Source: Armatimonadota bacterium (GTDB taxonomy: Bacteria; Armatimonadota; Hebobacteria; CAIYQO01). Taken from it: a DNA stretch of 64,000 bases. Within the stretch, counting starts at the first letter, position 1; each line of letters opens with the position of its first letter. This document shows, piece after piece, positions 40,326 through 49,228 of the stretch. The stretch covers positions 1 to 64,000 of the forward strand of contig JAKPKV010000028.1 of assembly GCA_029553475.1 (NCBI GenBank). Reading direction: 5' to 3'. The notes under the pieces were generated by a model. It was not told the DNA's origin, made no database searches, and saw only the letters and a list, made by a program, of their open reading frames with translations. The translations under genes and the position numbers were made by a program.

Positions 40326-42839
40326 ATGCCACTCCTGAATGCCGCCTGGCCGGTCATCGCCAGCTATGACGCACCGCACCTGCGCCGCATCGCGCTGCCC
40401 CTGGGCGGCATCGGCACCGGCACCATCTCGCTGGGCGGGCGCGGCGACCTGCGCGACTGGGAGGTGCTGAACAAGCCGGCGAAAGGGCTGTTCTCGCCGC
40501 AGCGCAGCGCGTTCTTCGCCCTGTATGCGAAAGCGGGCGACCGTCCGGCGGTGACGCGCGCGCTGGAAGGCCCCATTGACGTGGAGGATTACGAAGGGGC
40601 CAGCGGCTGCCCGGTGCCGAACCACGGCCTGCCGCGATTCCGGCACTGTAGCTTTCACGTCGCCTATCCGTTGGCGCAAATCCTGCTTGCCGATCCCGAC
40701 GTGCCGGTGACCGTGCGCCTGGAGGCGTTCAACCCCTTCATCCCCGCCGACGCCGACGCCAGCGGCCTCCCCATCGCCGTGCTGCGCTACGTGCTCCGCA
40801 ATACCACCGACGAGGCGGTGACGGCGAGTCTCTGCGGCGCGATGGCCCACTTTTTCGACGCCGGCGGCGCCGCGACCAGCACCATCATGGATACGGATGG
40901 CCTGCATGGCCTCCAATTGGGGATCAACGGCGGCGACCGCTGGGCGGAACAATGGGGCACGTTCGCCATCGCCACGCCGGAGGCGTCCGTCACCCGCCGC
41001 ACCGCGCGGCTGCAGATGGGCTGGTCCGGCTCGCTGCTCGATTTCTGGGACGACTTTTCCGATGATGGCCGCCTTGACGAGCGGGAAGGGCCGGCGCACG
41101 CCTATCTCGCCGCGGAAGTCACCATCCCGCCGCGCGGTGAACGCGCCGTCACTTTCCTCCTCGCCTGGCACTTCCCCAACCGCCTCACCTGGACGCCGAC
41201 GCCGGAGGAGGAAAAGGCGGCGGCGCCCTGCGGCGGCGGCGCATGCCCGCCGCACGACGTGGTGGGCAATTACTATGCCACGCAATTCGCGGATGCCTGG
41301 GACGCCGCCGCGCGGGCGCTTCCCCGCCTGCCGGAACTCGAAGCGACGACCGTGCAGTTCGTCCGCGCCGTCTGTGACAGCTCCCTGCCGACGGTGGTGA
41401 AGGAGGCGGCGCTGGCGAACCTGAGCACGCTCCGCAGCCAGACCTGTTTCCGCACCGCGGACGGCCTTTTCTTCGGCTGGGAAGGCTGCAATGACGACGC
41501 GGGCTGGTGCCACGGCTCCTGCACGCACGTGTGGAACTACGAGCAGGCCACCGCGTTCCTTTTCGGCGATCTCGCCCGCACAATGCGGACGGTGGAATTC
41601 GGCCCCGCCATGCTGGAGCACGGCTTGATGTGTTTTCGCACCGCGCTGCCGCTCTCCCGCGCCGCCGCCTGGCCGGTGGCGGCGGCGGATGGGCAGATGG
41701 GCTGCCTGATGAAGCTCTATCGCGACTGGCAGCTCTGCGGCGACGACGATTTTCTTCGCGCGCTGTGGCCCAACGCGAAACAGGCGCTGGCCTTCTGCTG
41801 GATCCCCGGCGGCTGGGACGCCGACCAGGACGGCGTGATGGAAGGCTGCCAGCACAATACGATGGACGTGGAATATTTCGGCCCCAACCCGCAGATGGGC
41901 CTCTGGTATCTGGGGGCGCTGCGCTGCGCGGAGGCGATGGCGCGCCACCTGGACGAGGCCGACTTCGCCGACCGCTGCCGCCGCCTTTACGAGCAGGGCC
42001 GCGCCTGGATTGACGCCAACCTGTTCAATGGCGCGTATTACGAACAGCAAATCCGGCCGCCGATGACGCCGGAGAACATCGCGCCCGGCCTGCAGGCGAA
42101 TATGGGCGCGACAAACCTGGCGGATCCGCAGTTCCAGCTCGGCAGCGCCTGCCTGGTGGATCAGCTCGTCGGGCAGTTTCTCGCCCACATCTGCGGTCTC
42201 GGCCACCTCACCGATGACGGGCATCAGCGCGCCACGCTGGCGAGCGTCTACCGCCACAATTTCCGCGCCCTCACCGGTCATTTTAACCACATGCGCTCCT
42301 ACGCCATGCCGGACGAGACGGGGGTGCTGATGGCAACGTATCCGCGCGGCAAGCGGCCCAAATGGCCCTTTCCCTATTTCAGCGAGGTGATGACCGGCTT
42401 TGAATATACCGCTGCCGTGCACATGCTCTACGAAGGGATGCGTGACGAGGGCCTGGCCATCATCGCCGCCATCCGCGCGCGCTACGACGGCCGCAGGCGC
42501 AATCCCTTCGACGAAGCCGAGTGCGGCCACCACTATGCCCGCGCGATGGCCAGTTGGGCGGCGATCCTCGCCCTCACCGGCTTTCATTATTCGGGCGTCA
42601 CCGGCGCCATGCGCTTCGCGCCGCTGGCGGGCACGAATTTTTGGTCGGCGGGCAACGCCTGGGGTGAGGTCAGCCAGCGGGAGACGCCGGACGGCATCGC
42701 CGTCACCCTGACCGTGCGCGGCGGCGCGCTGTCGCTGCGCCGCGTTGCCCTCACGGGACGGGGCGAGGCAGCGGTCTCGCCCCCGGCGTCCCTCCGCGCC
42801 GGCGACGCCGTGACGGTGACCGTGCCCTCAGCGGGCTGA
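40326..42839 (+). CDS. GH116-family glycoside hydrolase (glucosylceramidase/beta-glucosidase type)
   Basis: An 837-residue enzyme. The N-terminal beta domain has the GH116 signature RRIALPLGGIGTGTISLGGR and continues DLRDWEV; the C-terminal (alpha/alpha)6 domain has the nucleophile E406 in THVWNYEQ and the acid/base D514 in CQHNTMDVEYFG. Both catalytic residues known for the family are therefore present. Substrates in the family include glucosides, xylosides and glucosylceramide. No signal peptide, so cytoplasmic. GGGGAGAG precedes the ATG. Shares a 247-base divergent region with the DUF1080 gene. Confidence 0.9.
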   Translation: MPLLNAAWPVIASYDAPHLRRIALPLGGIGTGTISLGGRGDLRDWEVLNKPAKGLFSPQRSAFFALYAKAGDRPAVTRALEGPIDVEDYEGASGCPVPNHGLPRFRHCSFHVAYPLAQILLADPDVPVTVRLEAFNPFIPADADASGLPIAVLRYVLRNTTDEAVTASLCGAMAHFFDAGGAATSTIMDTDGLHGLQLGINGGDRWAEQWGTFAIATPEASVTRRTARLQMGWSGSLLDFWDDFSDDGRLDEREGPAHAYLAAEVTIPPRGERAVTFLLAWHFPNRLTWTPTPEEEKAAAPCGGGACPPHDVVGNYYATQFADAWDAAARALPRLPELEATTVQFVRAVCDSSLPTVVKEAALANLSTLRSQTCFRTADGLFFGWEGCNDDAGWCHGSCTHVWNYEQATAFLFGDLARTMRTVEFGPAMLEHGLMCFRTALPLSRAAAWPVAAADGQMGCLMKLYRDWQLCGDDDFLRALWPNAKQALAFCWIPGGWDADQDGVMEGCQHNTMDVEYFGPNPQMGLWYLGALRCAEAMARHLDEADFADRCRRLYEQGRAWIDANLFNGAYYEQQIRPPMTPENIAPGLQANMGATNLADPQFQLGSACLVDQLVGQFLAHICGLGHLTDDGHQRATLASVYRHNFRALTGHFNHMRSYAMPDETGVLMATYPRGKRPKWPFPYFSEVMTGFEYTAAVHMLYEGMRDEGLAIIAAIRARYDGRRRNPFDEAECGHHYARAMASWAAILALTGFHYSGVTGAMRFAPLAGTNFWSAGNAWGEVSQRETPDGIAVTLTVRGGALSLRRVALTGRGEAAVSPPASLRAGDAVTVTVPSAG

Positions 42840-42874
42840 GCCGTTGCGGCGCGCGATACGGCCGCCGCTCGGCG

Positions 42875-43945
42875 TCATCGCCGCGCCGCCGGCTCATTCA
42901 GCGCGCCGCCGGCAAGCTGCACCGGTGTGCCGGCGCGCGATGACGCGTAAAGCCCCAGGATCACCTCCACCGCCCGGCGGGCGGAATGGCCGGTGATGGG
43001 ATACGGCGTGGCGGACAGCACGGCGTCGGTGAACGCCTCCAGCGCGCGGATGTGGCTGTTGCCGTAGCAGGTCTTCCCGACCTGCGGCGCCGCTTCCTCC
43101 TCCATCGCGGCGGCTGCCGGCGCCCCGCTCGTCTCCAGGAAGGTGAATGCCACCGGGAAGCCGGTGCTCACCACCGCGGACCCTTCGGTCCCGTAGACGT
43201 GCAGGCGGGTATCCCACTCCAGGTGCGACGCGCTGGTCGCGACGATATGCCCCTGCGCGCCGCTGGCGAAGGTCACCACCCCGGTCGCGGTATCTTCGAC
43301 CTCGATGCAGTCATGCCAGCGCAGGGTGCTGAACGTGCCCTGCACGGACGTCGGCTCGCCGAGCAGCCAGAGCATCAGGTCAATGGTGTGAATGGCCTGA
43401 TTGATGAGGACGCCGCCGCCTTCGTACTGCCAGGTGCCGCGCCACTGCTCGCTGGTGTAGTACCGCGCATCGCGCAGGCAGCGGCAATGCGCGCCGCCCA
43501 GCAGCAGCCTGCCGAAGCCGCCATCCGCGATGAGCTGCCGCAGATGCGCCACCACCGGATCGAAACGATGCTGAAAGCAGATGCCGAGCTGCACGCCGGC
43601 GCGCTCCGCCGCGGCGATCATGGCATCCATCTGCGCCGGGGAGATCGCCATCGGCTTCTCGCAGAACACGTGCTTGCCGGCGGCGGCGGCGGCAATCGCC
43701 ATCTCGGCATGCAGGTAGTGCGGCGTACAGATGCAGACGGCATCGAGATCCGGCCGTTCCAGCAATGCCTGGTACTCGGTGGTGACGAACGGGACGGCGT
43801 ATTCGTGCGCAAGCCGGTCCGCGCGCTCGCGCACGGTATCGCATACGCCCACCAGCCGCGCGTGAGGCAGGTGCGCAATGGCATTCGCGTGTACCGGACC
43901 GATCACGCCGCAACCGATGATGCCGAAGTGAAGCGTCGAAGACAT
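42875..43945 (-). CDS. Gfo/Idh/MocA family oxidoreductase
   Basis: A 356-residue dehydrogenase: Rossmann start LHFGIIGCGVIGPVHANAIA, VCICTPHYLHAEMAIAAAAA, and GKHVFCEKPMAISPAQ with the catalytic-site EKP. The C-terminal domain has GGVLINQAIHTIDLMLWLLG with the conserved His pair. Probably acts on a sugar or sugar derivative. ATG at 43945 follows GGAGAG by five bases; a GTG two codons earlier is less likely. It is unlike the other oxidoreductase at 3.1-4.3 kb outside these motifs. Confidence 0.9.
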   Translation of the reverse strand: MSSTLHFGIIGCGVIGPVHANAIAHLPHARLVGVCDTVRERADRLAHEYAVPFVTTEYQALLERPDLDAVCICTPHYLHAEMAIAAAAAGKHVFCEKPMAISPAQMDAMIAAAERAGVQLGICFQHRFDPVVAHLRQLIADGGFGRLLLGGAHCRCLRDARYYTSEQWRGTWQYEGGGVLINQAIHTIDLMLWLLGEPTSVQGTFSTLRWHDCIEVEDTATGVVTFASGAQGHIVATSASHLEWDTRLHVYGTEGSAVVSTGFPVAFTFLETSGAPAAAAMEEEAAPQVGKTCYGNSHIRALEAFTDAVLSATPYPITGHSARRAVEVILGLYASSRAGTPVQLAGGALNEPAARR

Positions 43946-44031
43946 GGACACTCTCCAGGGTTGTCGGAATATTTGGGCTGTATTGTTACCTTATCCCTGC
44001 TCCGGGAGTTTTCCTTCCGCTTTCGCCCGGC

Positions 44032-44178
44032 GGGTGCGCGCAAAAACTGTGAGACCGCACTGATGCTTCCCCCTGCGGCGCTCCCCTCTCCCCCCGGCCC
44101 CCTCCCCTGAGCGGGGAGGGGGCCGGGGGGAGAGGGGAGCGCCGGTCGAAAGGAAGCGCACAAGCTTTGCGTGCACCC
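44032..44178. repeat. GC-rich inverted-repeat element, copy B (147 bp)
   Basis: Inverted relative to copy A at 7732-7946. It has the same end motif (GGGTGCGCGCAAA), the CTGATGCTTCCCCC stretch, the pyrimidine/purine arms meeting at CCCTGAGCGGGG, and the TCGAAAGGAAGCGCACAAGC stretch. It lacks the extra 68 bp in the centre of copy A. Confidence 0.85.
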
Positions 44179-44218
44179 CGCCCGGAGGGTGCGCGCAACA
44201 GTGAAGCGGGGCGTGATC

Positions 44219-44264
44219 GTATCCCCCCGCGGAAAACGCGAGGTTTTCCCATGCGGGGCGATAC
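44219..44264. other. Compound hairpin downstream of the large glycosidase-like gene
   Basis: Outer arms GTATCCCCCCGC and GCGGGGCGATAC (one mismatch) enclose a perfect inner stem GGAAAAC/GTTTTCC. It lies just past the stop of the minus-strand gene and could end its transcript, though no T tract follows. Confidence 0.55.
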
Positions 44265-44270
44265 AAGGCT

Positions 44271-46679
44271 TCACCAACCGGCCGCGGCCGGCGGCCTGAT
44301 CTCCAGTAAATCAACCGGGCGCGATCCTGGCGCGACGTGTACCGTGGCATGCACCTCCCCGCGCGGAAAACCTCCCGTGACGGTGAGCCGCCACGGCCCC
44401 GGCTCATCGTTGATGCCCACCGGCAGGCGGAGATGGCCGGTCCCGTCCTCCAGGCCGACGTAGCCGCTGCAGCCGCTGGGCCGGCCGCTGGGGGAGGTGA
44501 AGGTCACCTGCACCGTGAAGGCGCCGGAGACGGGCCGGCCCGCGGCATCGCGCATGGTGATGGTGAAAGCGGCCGCCTCGCCGCGGGCGATGTGCGTATC
44601 GCCCTCCACCGCGGCGCGCACCGGGCCGGGCAGCGCGATCACCGCCTTGCCCCACGACGGCGGCAGCGTCAGGGTGAGCGGCGCATCCGTGCGGCCCATC
44701 TCCTCGCCGGTGGTCAGGTCGAACAGGTAAAACCCCCGGCGGGCGAACGCCAGCCGCGTCTGGGCGGCGGCGTCGCGCACCAGCGCGATATCCCGGTAAT
44801 TGCCGGCGGGATCGTCGTAGCGGAACGGCAGGCCCCAGTAACGGTCGGCGTAGTTGTTCACGAAGACAAAATACTCGGTGTCGCCGCAGACCAGCCGGCG
44901 CGCGATGACGTCCGGGTTGCTGCTCGACACCGCCGGGGTGATTTGGTCGCGCAGCACCTGGGCCATGGTCTCCGGGGCCATCTCCAGCGCGCCGCGCAGT
45001 TGAACCCGCGGGGGCTCCCAGTCGTAGAACAGCAAATCCTGCTCCACCAGCACGGTCCCTCCCCGCTCGATATACTGCTCCAGCGCCCGGTGGACGTGAT
45101 CCGGCAGCACGCGCACGCCGGTCAGGCAGACGGCGCGATAGCGCGCGAGGATGCCGTCGAGCACCTCTTCCTCGCCGATGACCTCCATCGGCACGTTGTG
45201 GCGCAGCATCGCGCGATACAGGGCGCAGACCTTTTCGGTGTGGAGGTGCCCGCGATGGTCGGGCGCTATATCGAAGGCTTCCGCGGTGAACGAGTAGAGG
45301 ACCGCGCAGTCGGCCGGCGCCGGTCGCCAGTGTTTGGCGGTCTGCAGTATCCAGTCCTTGTGCCGCGCGCAGGCCGCCAGGGCGCGGAGCTCTTCGTCCA
45401 CCAGCGGGGACGTCCCCGACGCCTGCCGTTCCAGCTCCTTGGCGCAGTCCCACCAGGAAAAGAAGGCGATGAAGCGGTAGCCGGCCGCCACCATATTCCA
45501 GTAATTCTGGTAGACCATCCACGCCGGATAGAGGGTGCGGTTCGAGTTGATGGCCCCGAGCATCCAGACATCCTTCTCGCGATGGCCCATGCGGCCGATC
45601 TCATAGTGGCAGATGAGGTCGGCGCGGGGCGAGCGGAGATACGGATAGCAATAGCTGGACACGGCCGACGTGGGCTGGGTGAGCGGGCCGTAGATGCCCG
45701 AGGCGAGGTGCGAGAAGGGCTGATGCGGCCAGCCGTGGCACAGGCCGACGGCGATGGACGGGTCCACCTCCCGTTTGGCCTCCTCCAGCGCGGCGATGAA
45801 GCCGCCGAAGACGACGCCGCAGCGGTAGCGATGCCACTGCAGCCAGGGATGATCCGCCGACACCACGCCGGCGGCGGCGGCGGTGGTCTGCGGCGGCGCG
45901 TACCCGTAGCGCGCGGCGAAATCCTGCCGGCAGCGCTCGCAGTAGCAGGACAGGCCGACGGCGCCGCGCTGGTAATGGACGCGGAGGAAGAGATCGTCGC
46001 CGTAGTAGACCAGCGTGCTGAAGCCGGGATGCGCGCGGTACTCGGCCAGGTGGTCGGCGAACGCGGCGGCGGCCCGCGCGCGCACCGCCGGCTGGTTGAG
46101 GCACACGCGGCGGCGCTGGCGCCCCGGATCATCGCCCTGCAGGTGGTCGAGCCACTCGTCACGCGCCTCGATGCCCGCGCGGTCGAGCGTGTCGGAGGGC
46201 ATGAAGCGGATGCCCCGGCAGGCCGCGCGGTCGAACAGGCGCGCCCACTCGCCCCCCAGGCCGCCCAGGTGCTGGCAGATCAGATTGATGCCCGCGCCCT
46301 GCAGGGCCGCCAGCAGCGCCTCCCACTCCTCGTCGTCCCGCGGCGGCTGCACGGCATAGATGCCGAAGGGGAACGGCGCATCGAGCGGCGCGGCCAGCCG
46401 GCGGAAGCGGATCTCCCGGCAGGCGGTCTCGCCGGCCACCTCGACGCGCAGCGTGCCGGCATACTCGCCTTCCGCCAGCGGCGCGCCCGAAAGGAGCACG
46501 TCGAAATCGCCGCGCACCGACACGCGGGCCTCCGCGACCAGCGGGTCCGGCCCCGGGCCGCGCAGCTCGACCGCGACGTGCGCGGTCGCCGGCGGGCCGG
46601 CGACCGCGCACGCGACGCGGAGGCGATAGGGATGCTGGTCGGTCACCAGCGTGGATGCCGGCGGCGTGATGTGTAGCAA
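44271..46679 (-). CDS. Large glycosidase-like protein (TIM-barrel plus GATase-like and beta domains)
   Basis: An 802-residue protein. Residues 1-100 look like a beta-sandwich; about 105-440 resemble a GH42-like TIM barrel (PFGIYAVQPPRDDEEW, LVYYGDDLFLRVHYQRGA, CYCERCRQDFAARYGY, FIAFFSWWDCAKELER); about 470-570 a glutamine-amidotransferase-like domain (RYRAVCLTGVRVLPDHVHRA, GGTVLVEQDLLF) as in GH42; and the end is a macroglobulin-like beta domain. Catalytic glutamates cannot be assigned with confidence. The start is a TTG at 46679 with AAGGA upstream. It follows the two pseudopilins in one operon under the LacI-type regulator. Confidence 0.6.
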   Translation of the reverse strand: MLHITPPASTLVTDQHPYRLRVACAVAGPPATAHVAVELRGPGPDPLVAEARVSVRGDFDVLLSGAPLAEGEYAGTLRVEVAGETACREIRFRRLAAPLDAPFPFGIYAVQPPRDDEEWEALLAALQGAGINLICQHLGGLGGEWARLFDRAACRGIRFMPSDTLDRAGIEARDEWLDHLQGDDPGRQRRRVCLNQPAVRARAAAAFADHLAEYRAHPGFSTLVYYGDDLFLRVHYQRGAVGLSCYCERCRQDFAARYGYAPPQTTAAAAGVVSADHPWLQWHRYRCGVVFGGFIAALEEAKREVDPSIAVGLCHGWPHQPFSHLASGIYGPLTQPTSAVSSYCYPYLRSPRADLICHYEIGRMGHREKDVWMLGAINSNRTLYPAWMVYQNYWNMVAAGYRFIAFFSWWDCAKELERQASGTSPLVDEELRALAACARHKDWILQTAKHWRPAPADCAVLYSFTAEAFDIAPDHRGHLHTEKVCALYRAMLRHNVPMEVIGEEEVLDGILARYRAVCLTGVRVLPDHVHRALEQYIERGGTVLVEQDLLFYDWEPPRVQLRGALEMAPETMAQVLRDQITPAVSSSNPDVIARRLVCGDTEYFVFVNNYADRYWGLPFRYDDPAGNYRDIALVRDAAAQTRLAFARRGFYLFDLTTGEEMGRTDAPLTLTLPPSWGKAVIALPGPVRAAVEGDTHIARGEAAAFTITMRDAAGRPVSGAFTVQVTFTSPSGRPSGCSGYVGLEDGTGHLRLPVGINDEPGPWRLTVTGGFPRGEVHATVHVAPGSRPVDLLEIRPPAAAGW

Positions 46680-46715
46680 CGTGTGGTCATCCTTTCCGTA
46701 TGTCTGCTCTCACCA

Positions 46716-47858
46716 TTACCATTCGGTCAGCCCGACGCCGGCGATCTGGCAGCTATTGACGCCCATGAAGAGGGTGTTTCCACTAAGGCGGACCTCTACC
46801 CGGTAGGTTCCGGACGGTATGTCCTTGATATGCTTCATCACGGTGGTCGGCAACTGGCCCGGCGCGCCGTAGCGCAGGGTGACATGGCGTCCCTTGCGCT
46901 CGATCATGAAGGTCATGCCGGCCTTCCACAAGGTATTGCCCTGCTGCGGGGTTGTGAAAGAGGTTCCCGGTGTGTGATACCATATTCTGGTGTTGTAGCA
47001 CCCGATGCCATACCCCATCCTATCGGCGCCGAGAAATCCTTTTCCGTCGGTGATCGGCTTGATGCCGACCTGGACCCCGGTCTGCTCGTTGGTATTGAAG
47101 GCGACCCGCCAGGTGACGTAGCCGTTGCGGGGCATGGCCAGCGTGGATTGGGCGCCCGAGTTGATGACGCCGTAGGCGCTGAGCGTACTGCCGAAGGTGG
47201 TGCTCTGTGCCGGGTAGATACGCCCGGCCGGCTGTGAGGGGTGCGGGGTGCTCTCGATGGTTTTCCAGGTGATCGGGATGGGCGGGGGGAGCGGCTCGAA
47301 GTAGAACCCGGCATCCTCCAGCGCGCCTTCGAGGTCGGGCGGTTGGCGGTTGGAGACGAATTCCGCGTGGCCGTCCAGCAGGGAGAGGATCAGTCCCCGG
47401 CTGTGCCGGGGATCGAAATCCGCATACTTGACGAGCGCGTGGCTGTCGGTGCGCGCGGACGCTGCCAGGTCCGCGGTGACGATCTGCAGCTGCGGCATCT
47501 CGATCTCGCCCAGCGCCGTGCCGTACAGATGCGCGTTGACGCCGTATTCGGGCGCCCCCGGCGATCCGGCGCCGCTCATCGTCGGGCAATCGTAAATCGA
47601 GCCTTCATTGTAGGCGGCGAGGTACGCGGGCCAGCTCGCGCTGGACGGGGCGGGAAAAAACGCGTCGCCGTGGTCCTGGACGTACATCAGCACGGCGACC
47701 ATCTGCTGGCGCACGTTGTTCAGGCAGCGGGATTGGCGCGCTTTTTCGCGCGCCCTGGCGAAGACGGGAAACAGGATGGCGGCCAGCACGGCAATGATCC
47801 CGATGACGACCAGCAATTCGATGAGGGTGAACCCCTTTCGCGGGTGACGATGATACAT
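46716..47858 (-). CDS. Pseudopilin-like protein with H-x9-DG motif and lectin-like tail
   Basis: A 380-residue protein with a type IV prepilin leader ([20 protein letters not shown]) and the following [20 protein letters not shown] pattern. The H-x9-DG motif is [17 protein letters not shown]. After about residue 190 a beta-rich domain begins (ITWKTIEST, then [20 protein letters not shown]) that looks like a concanavalin-type carbohydrate-binding fold. AGGAGG lies six bases before the ATG. Such proteins are processed by prepilin peptidase and held in or outside the inner membrane. A closely similar architecture is encoded immediately upstream. Confidence 0.82.
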   Translation of the reverse strand: MYHRHPRKGFTLIELLVVIGIIAVLAAILFPVFARAREKARQSRCLNNVRQQMVAVLMYVQDHGDAFFPAPSSASWPAYLAAYNEGSIYDCPTMSGAGSPGAPEYGVNAHLYGTALGEIEMPQLQIVTADLAASARTDSHALVKYADFDPRHSRGLILSLLDGHAEFVSNRQPPDLEGALEDAGFYFEPLPPPIPITWKTIESTPHPSQPAGRIYPAQSTTFGSTLSAYGVINSGAQSTLAMPRNGYVTWRVAFNTNEQTGVQVGIKPITDGKGFLGADRMGYGIGCYNTRIWYHTPGTSFTTPQQGNTLWKAGMTFMIERKGRHVTLRYGAPGQLPTTVMKHIKDIPSGTYRVEVRLSGNTLFMGVNSCQIAGVGLTEW

Positions 47859-47871
47859 GATCGACCTCCTT

Positions 47872-49038
47872 TCACAAACTATCCGGCACATCGGCCATCT
47901 CGTAGGCGCTGATGCGGCACTCGAAAACCCCGTTTCCCGGGATATAACTGTGGCCGCTGCAGCAGACATCCGGAAAGAGCATGACCTCGGGGATGGTATC
48001 GGCAACGTGCAGCAGCACCGGCGACTCGCCGGGCCGGGTGATCCAGTACTTCATCAGACTGCCGTGCCGTTCGACCTTGAATTCGGCGCCGCTCTTCGTC
48101 TCGGCGGCGGCGCCTAACTGATTGGGAATTGCCGCGAAGTGTACAGCATACTGGCTGACCTGGATAACGGGACGCATCGGTCCCCAACCCTGGACGGTCT
48201 GCACGCCGTAATGCACCATGTTGACGCTGGTTACGGCTCCGATGTGTTTGCGAGGGTTCTGGGGCTTCACCATCAACAGCGACAGGCCGACGTTCATGCC
48301 GCTGACATTACCAAAATTCTCCATACGGGCGATTTTGAAGCTGAAGTAGCCGTCGCCGACGAAGCCCCGCGTGCCGACGGCGCCCATGTCGCGGTTCTGG
48401 TCGAAGTTGGGCGCGGTGAAGTCGAGGCGATTCCCGCCGTCGGAGGGGGTCAGCGTGCAGTCGGCTGCCACCACCAGGTTCTTCCAGATCACCTTCTCTT
48501 CCGGGGGGAACGGCGGCCGGGGGAGCCCCCCGGCGTCCGGCGCGGTGGCCAGCACCTCCACGTGCCCGTCCAGGAAGCCGGCCATCAGCTTGCCCGCGTG
48601 CCGCCAGGCGAAATCGTCGGCCTGGTAGGCGATATTGTCGTAGGTGGGCAGTTGTCCGGCGGTCTGCCCGGTGGCGCGGTGTTGGCCGTCGGCGATGACC
48701 GCCTGCCCGGCCGGGCTGGCGATATCGCCCAGCGCGACCCCGGCGCAGTTGTTGAGATAGACATAGCCGTTCGGCGTAGTGGATGCCGCCGGGCAGGCCA
48801 GCAGGCCCCGCTCCACGGCCAGGTCTCGCCAGGCGGTGGCGGCGTGGGGCAGCACCTCGTCGTGATCCTGCGCGTGCATGGTGACCGCCATCACCAACTG
48901 GCGTTGATTGCTGGCGCAGGCGGCCTGCCAGGCTTTGGCGCGCGCCTTGGCAAACACCGGGAAGAGGATGGCGGCCAGGACTGCGATGATCGCGATCACC
49001 ACCAGGAGTTCAATGAGCGTAAATCCTCGGAATCTCAT
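47872..49038 (-). CDS. Pseudopilin-like protein with H-x9-DG motif and lectin-like tail
   Basis: A 388-residue protein with the prepilin leader ([20 protein letters not shown]), the H-x9-DG motif in [17 protein letters not shown], and a C-terminal beta domain from about residue 185 ([40 protein letters not shown]). It is the first gene of the operon that continues into a second pseudopilin and the large glycosidase-like protein. Two LacI-type operators lie in front of it. It was probably duplicated from or with its neighbour. Confidence 0.82.
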   Translation of the reverse strand: MRFRGFTLIELLVVIAIIAVLAAILFPVFAKARAKAWQAACASNQRQLVMAVTMHAQDHDEVLPHAATAWRDLAVERGLLACPAASTTPNGYVYLNNCAGVALGDIASPAGQAVIADGQHRATGQTAGQLPTYDNIAYQADDFAWRHAGKLMAGFLDGHVEVLATAPDAGGLPRPPFPPEEKVIWKNLVVAADCTLTPSDGGNRLDFTAPNFDQNRDMGAVGTRGFVGDGYFSFKIARMENFGNVSGMNVGLSLLMVKPQNPRKHIGAVTSVNMVHYGVQTVQGWGPMRPVIQVSQYAVHFAAIPNQLGAAAETKSGAEFKVERHGSLMKYWITRPGESPVLLHVADTIPEVMLFPDVCCSGHSYIPGNGVFECRISAYEMADVPDSL

Positions 49039-49061
49039 CGGCGACCTCCCATGGGATAGTG

Positions 49062-49077
49062 TCGTAACCGGTTACGA
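49062..49077. promoter_or_regulatory. LacI-type operator O1
   Basis: A perfect 16-bp palindrome, TCGTAACCGGTTACGA, with the central CCGG typical of LacI-family sites. It lies 24 bases before the pseudopilin start, where bound repressor would block it. Confidence 0.8.
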
Positions 49078-49103
49078 AACATCTGTAAAAAATGGCCGGC
49101 CAC

Positions 49104-49133
49104 TTGATTGTTCGGAACCGGTTACGATATAAT
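49104..49133 (+). promoter_or_regulatory. Sigma-70 promoter of the LacI-type regulator
   Basis: TTGATT (49104-49109), 18-base spacer, perfect TATAAT (49128-49133). The spacer contains operator O2, so the regulator would repress itself. Confidence 0.7.
49112..49127. promoter_or_regulatory. LacI-type operator O2
   Basis: TCGGAACCGGTTACGA, one base from the O1 palindrome. Its centre is 50 bp from that of O1, about five helical turns, which suits a looped tetramer or two dimers on one face. Confidence 0.78.
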
Positions 49134-49228
49134 TATATCACGACGCCGCCGCCTGTCAAGCAAGACGGAACAATGCCTGTTCATCTTCGACACGGCATCG
49201 CCCATCGGCGCCGGAGCGCGGGAGCAGC

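Larger units (their letters stand above)
43946..44270. other. Repeat-rich spacer between two minus-strand genes
   Basis: No gene in these 325 bases. It holds copy B of the GC-rich element (44032-44178), a further copy of the end motif GGGTGCGCGCAA at 44187-44198, and a hairpin near 44219-44264. Confidence 0.7.

Noticed and set aside
44337-46676. A 779-codon plus-strand open frame
   Set aside because: Antisense to the glycosidase-like gene; its sequence is Arg/Ala/His/Gly filler without motifs.
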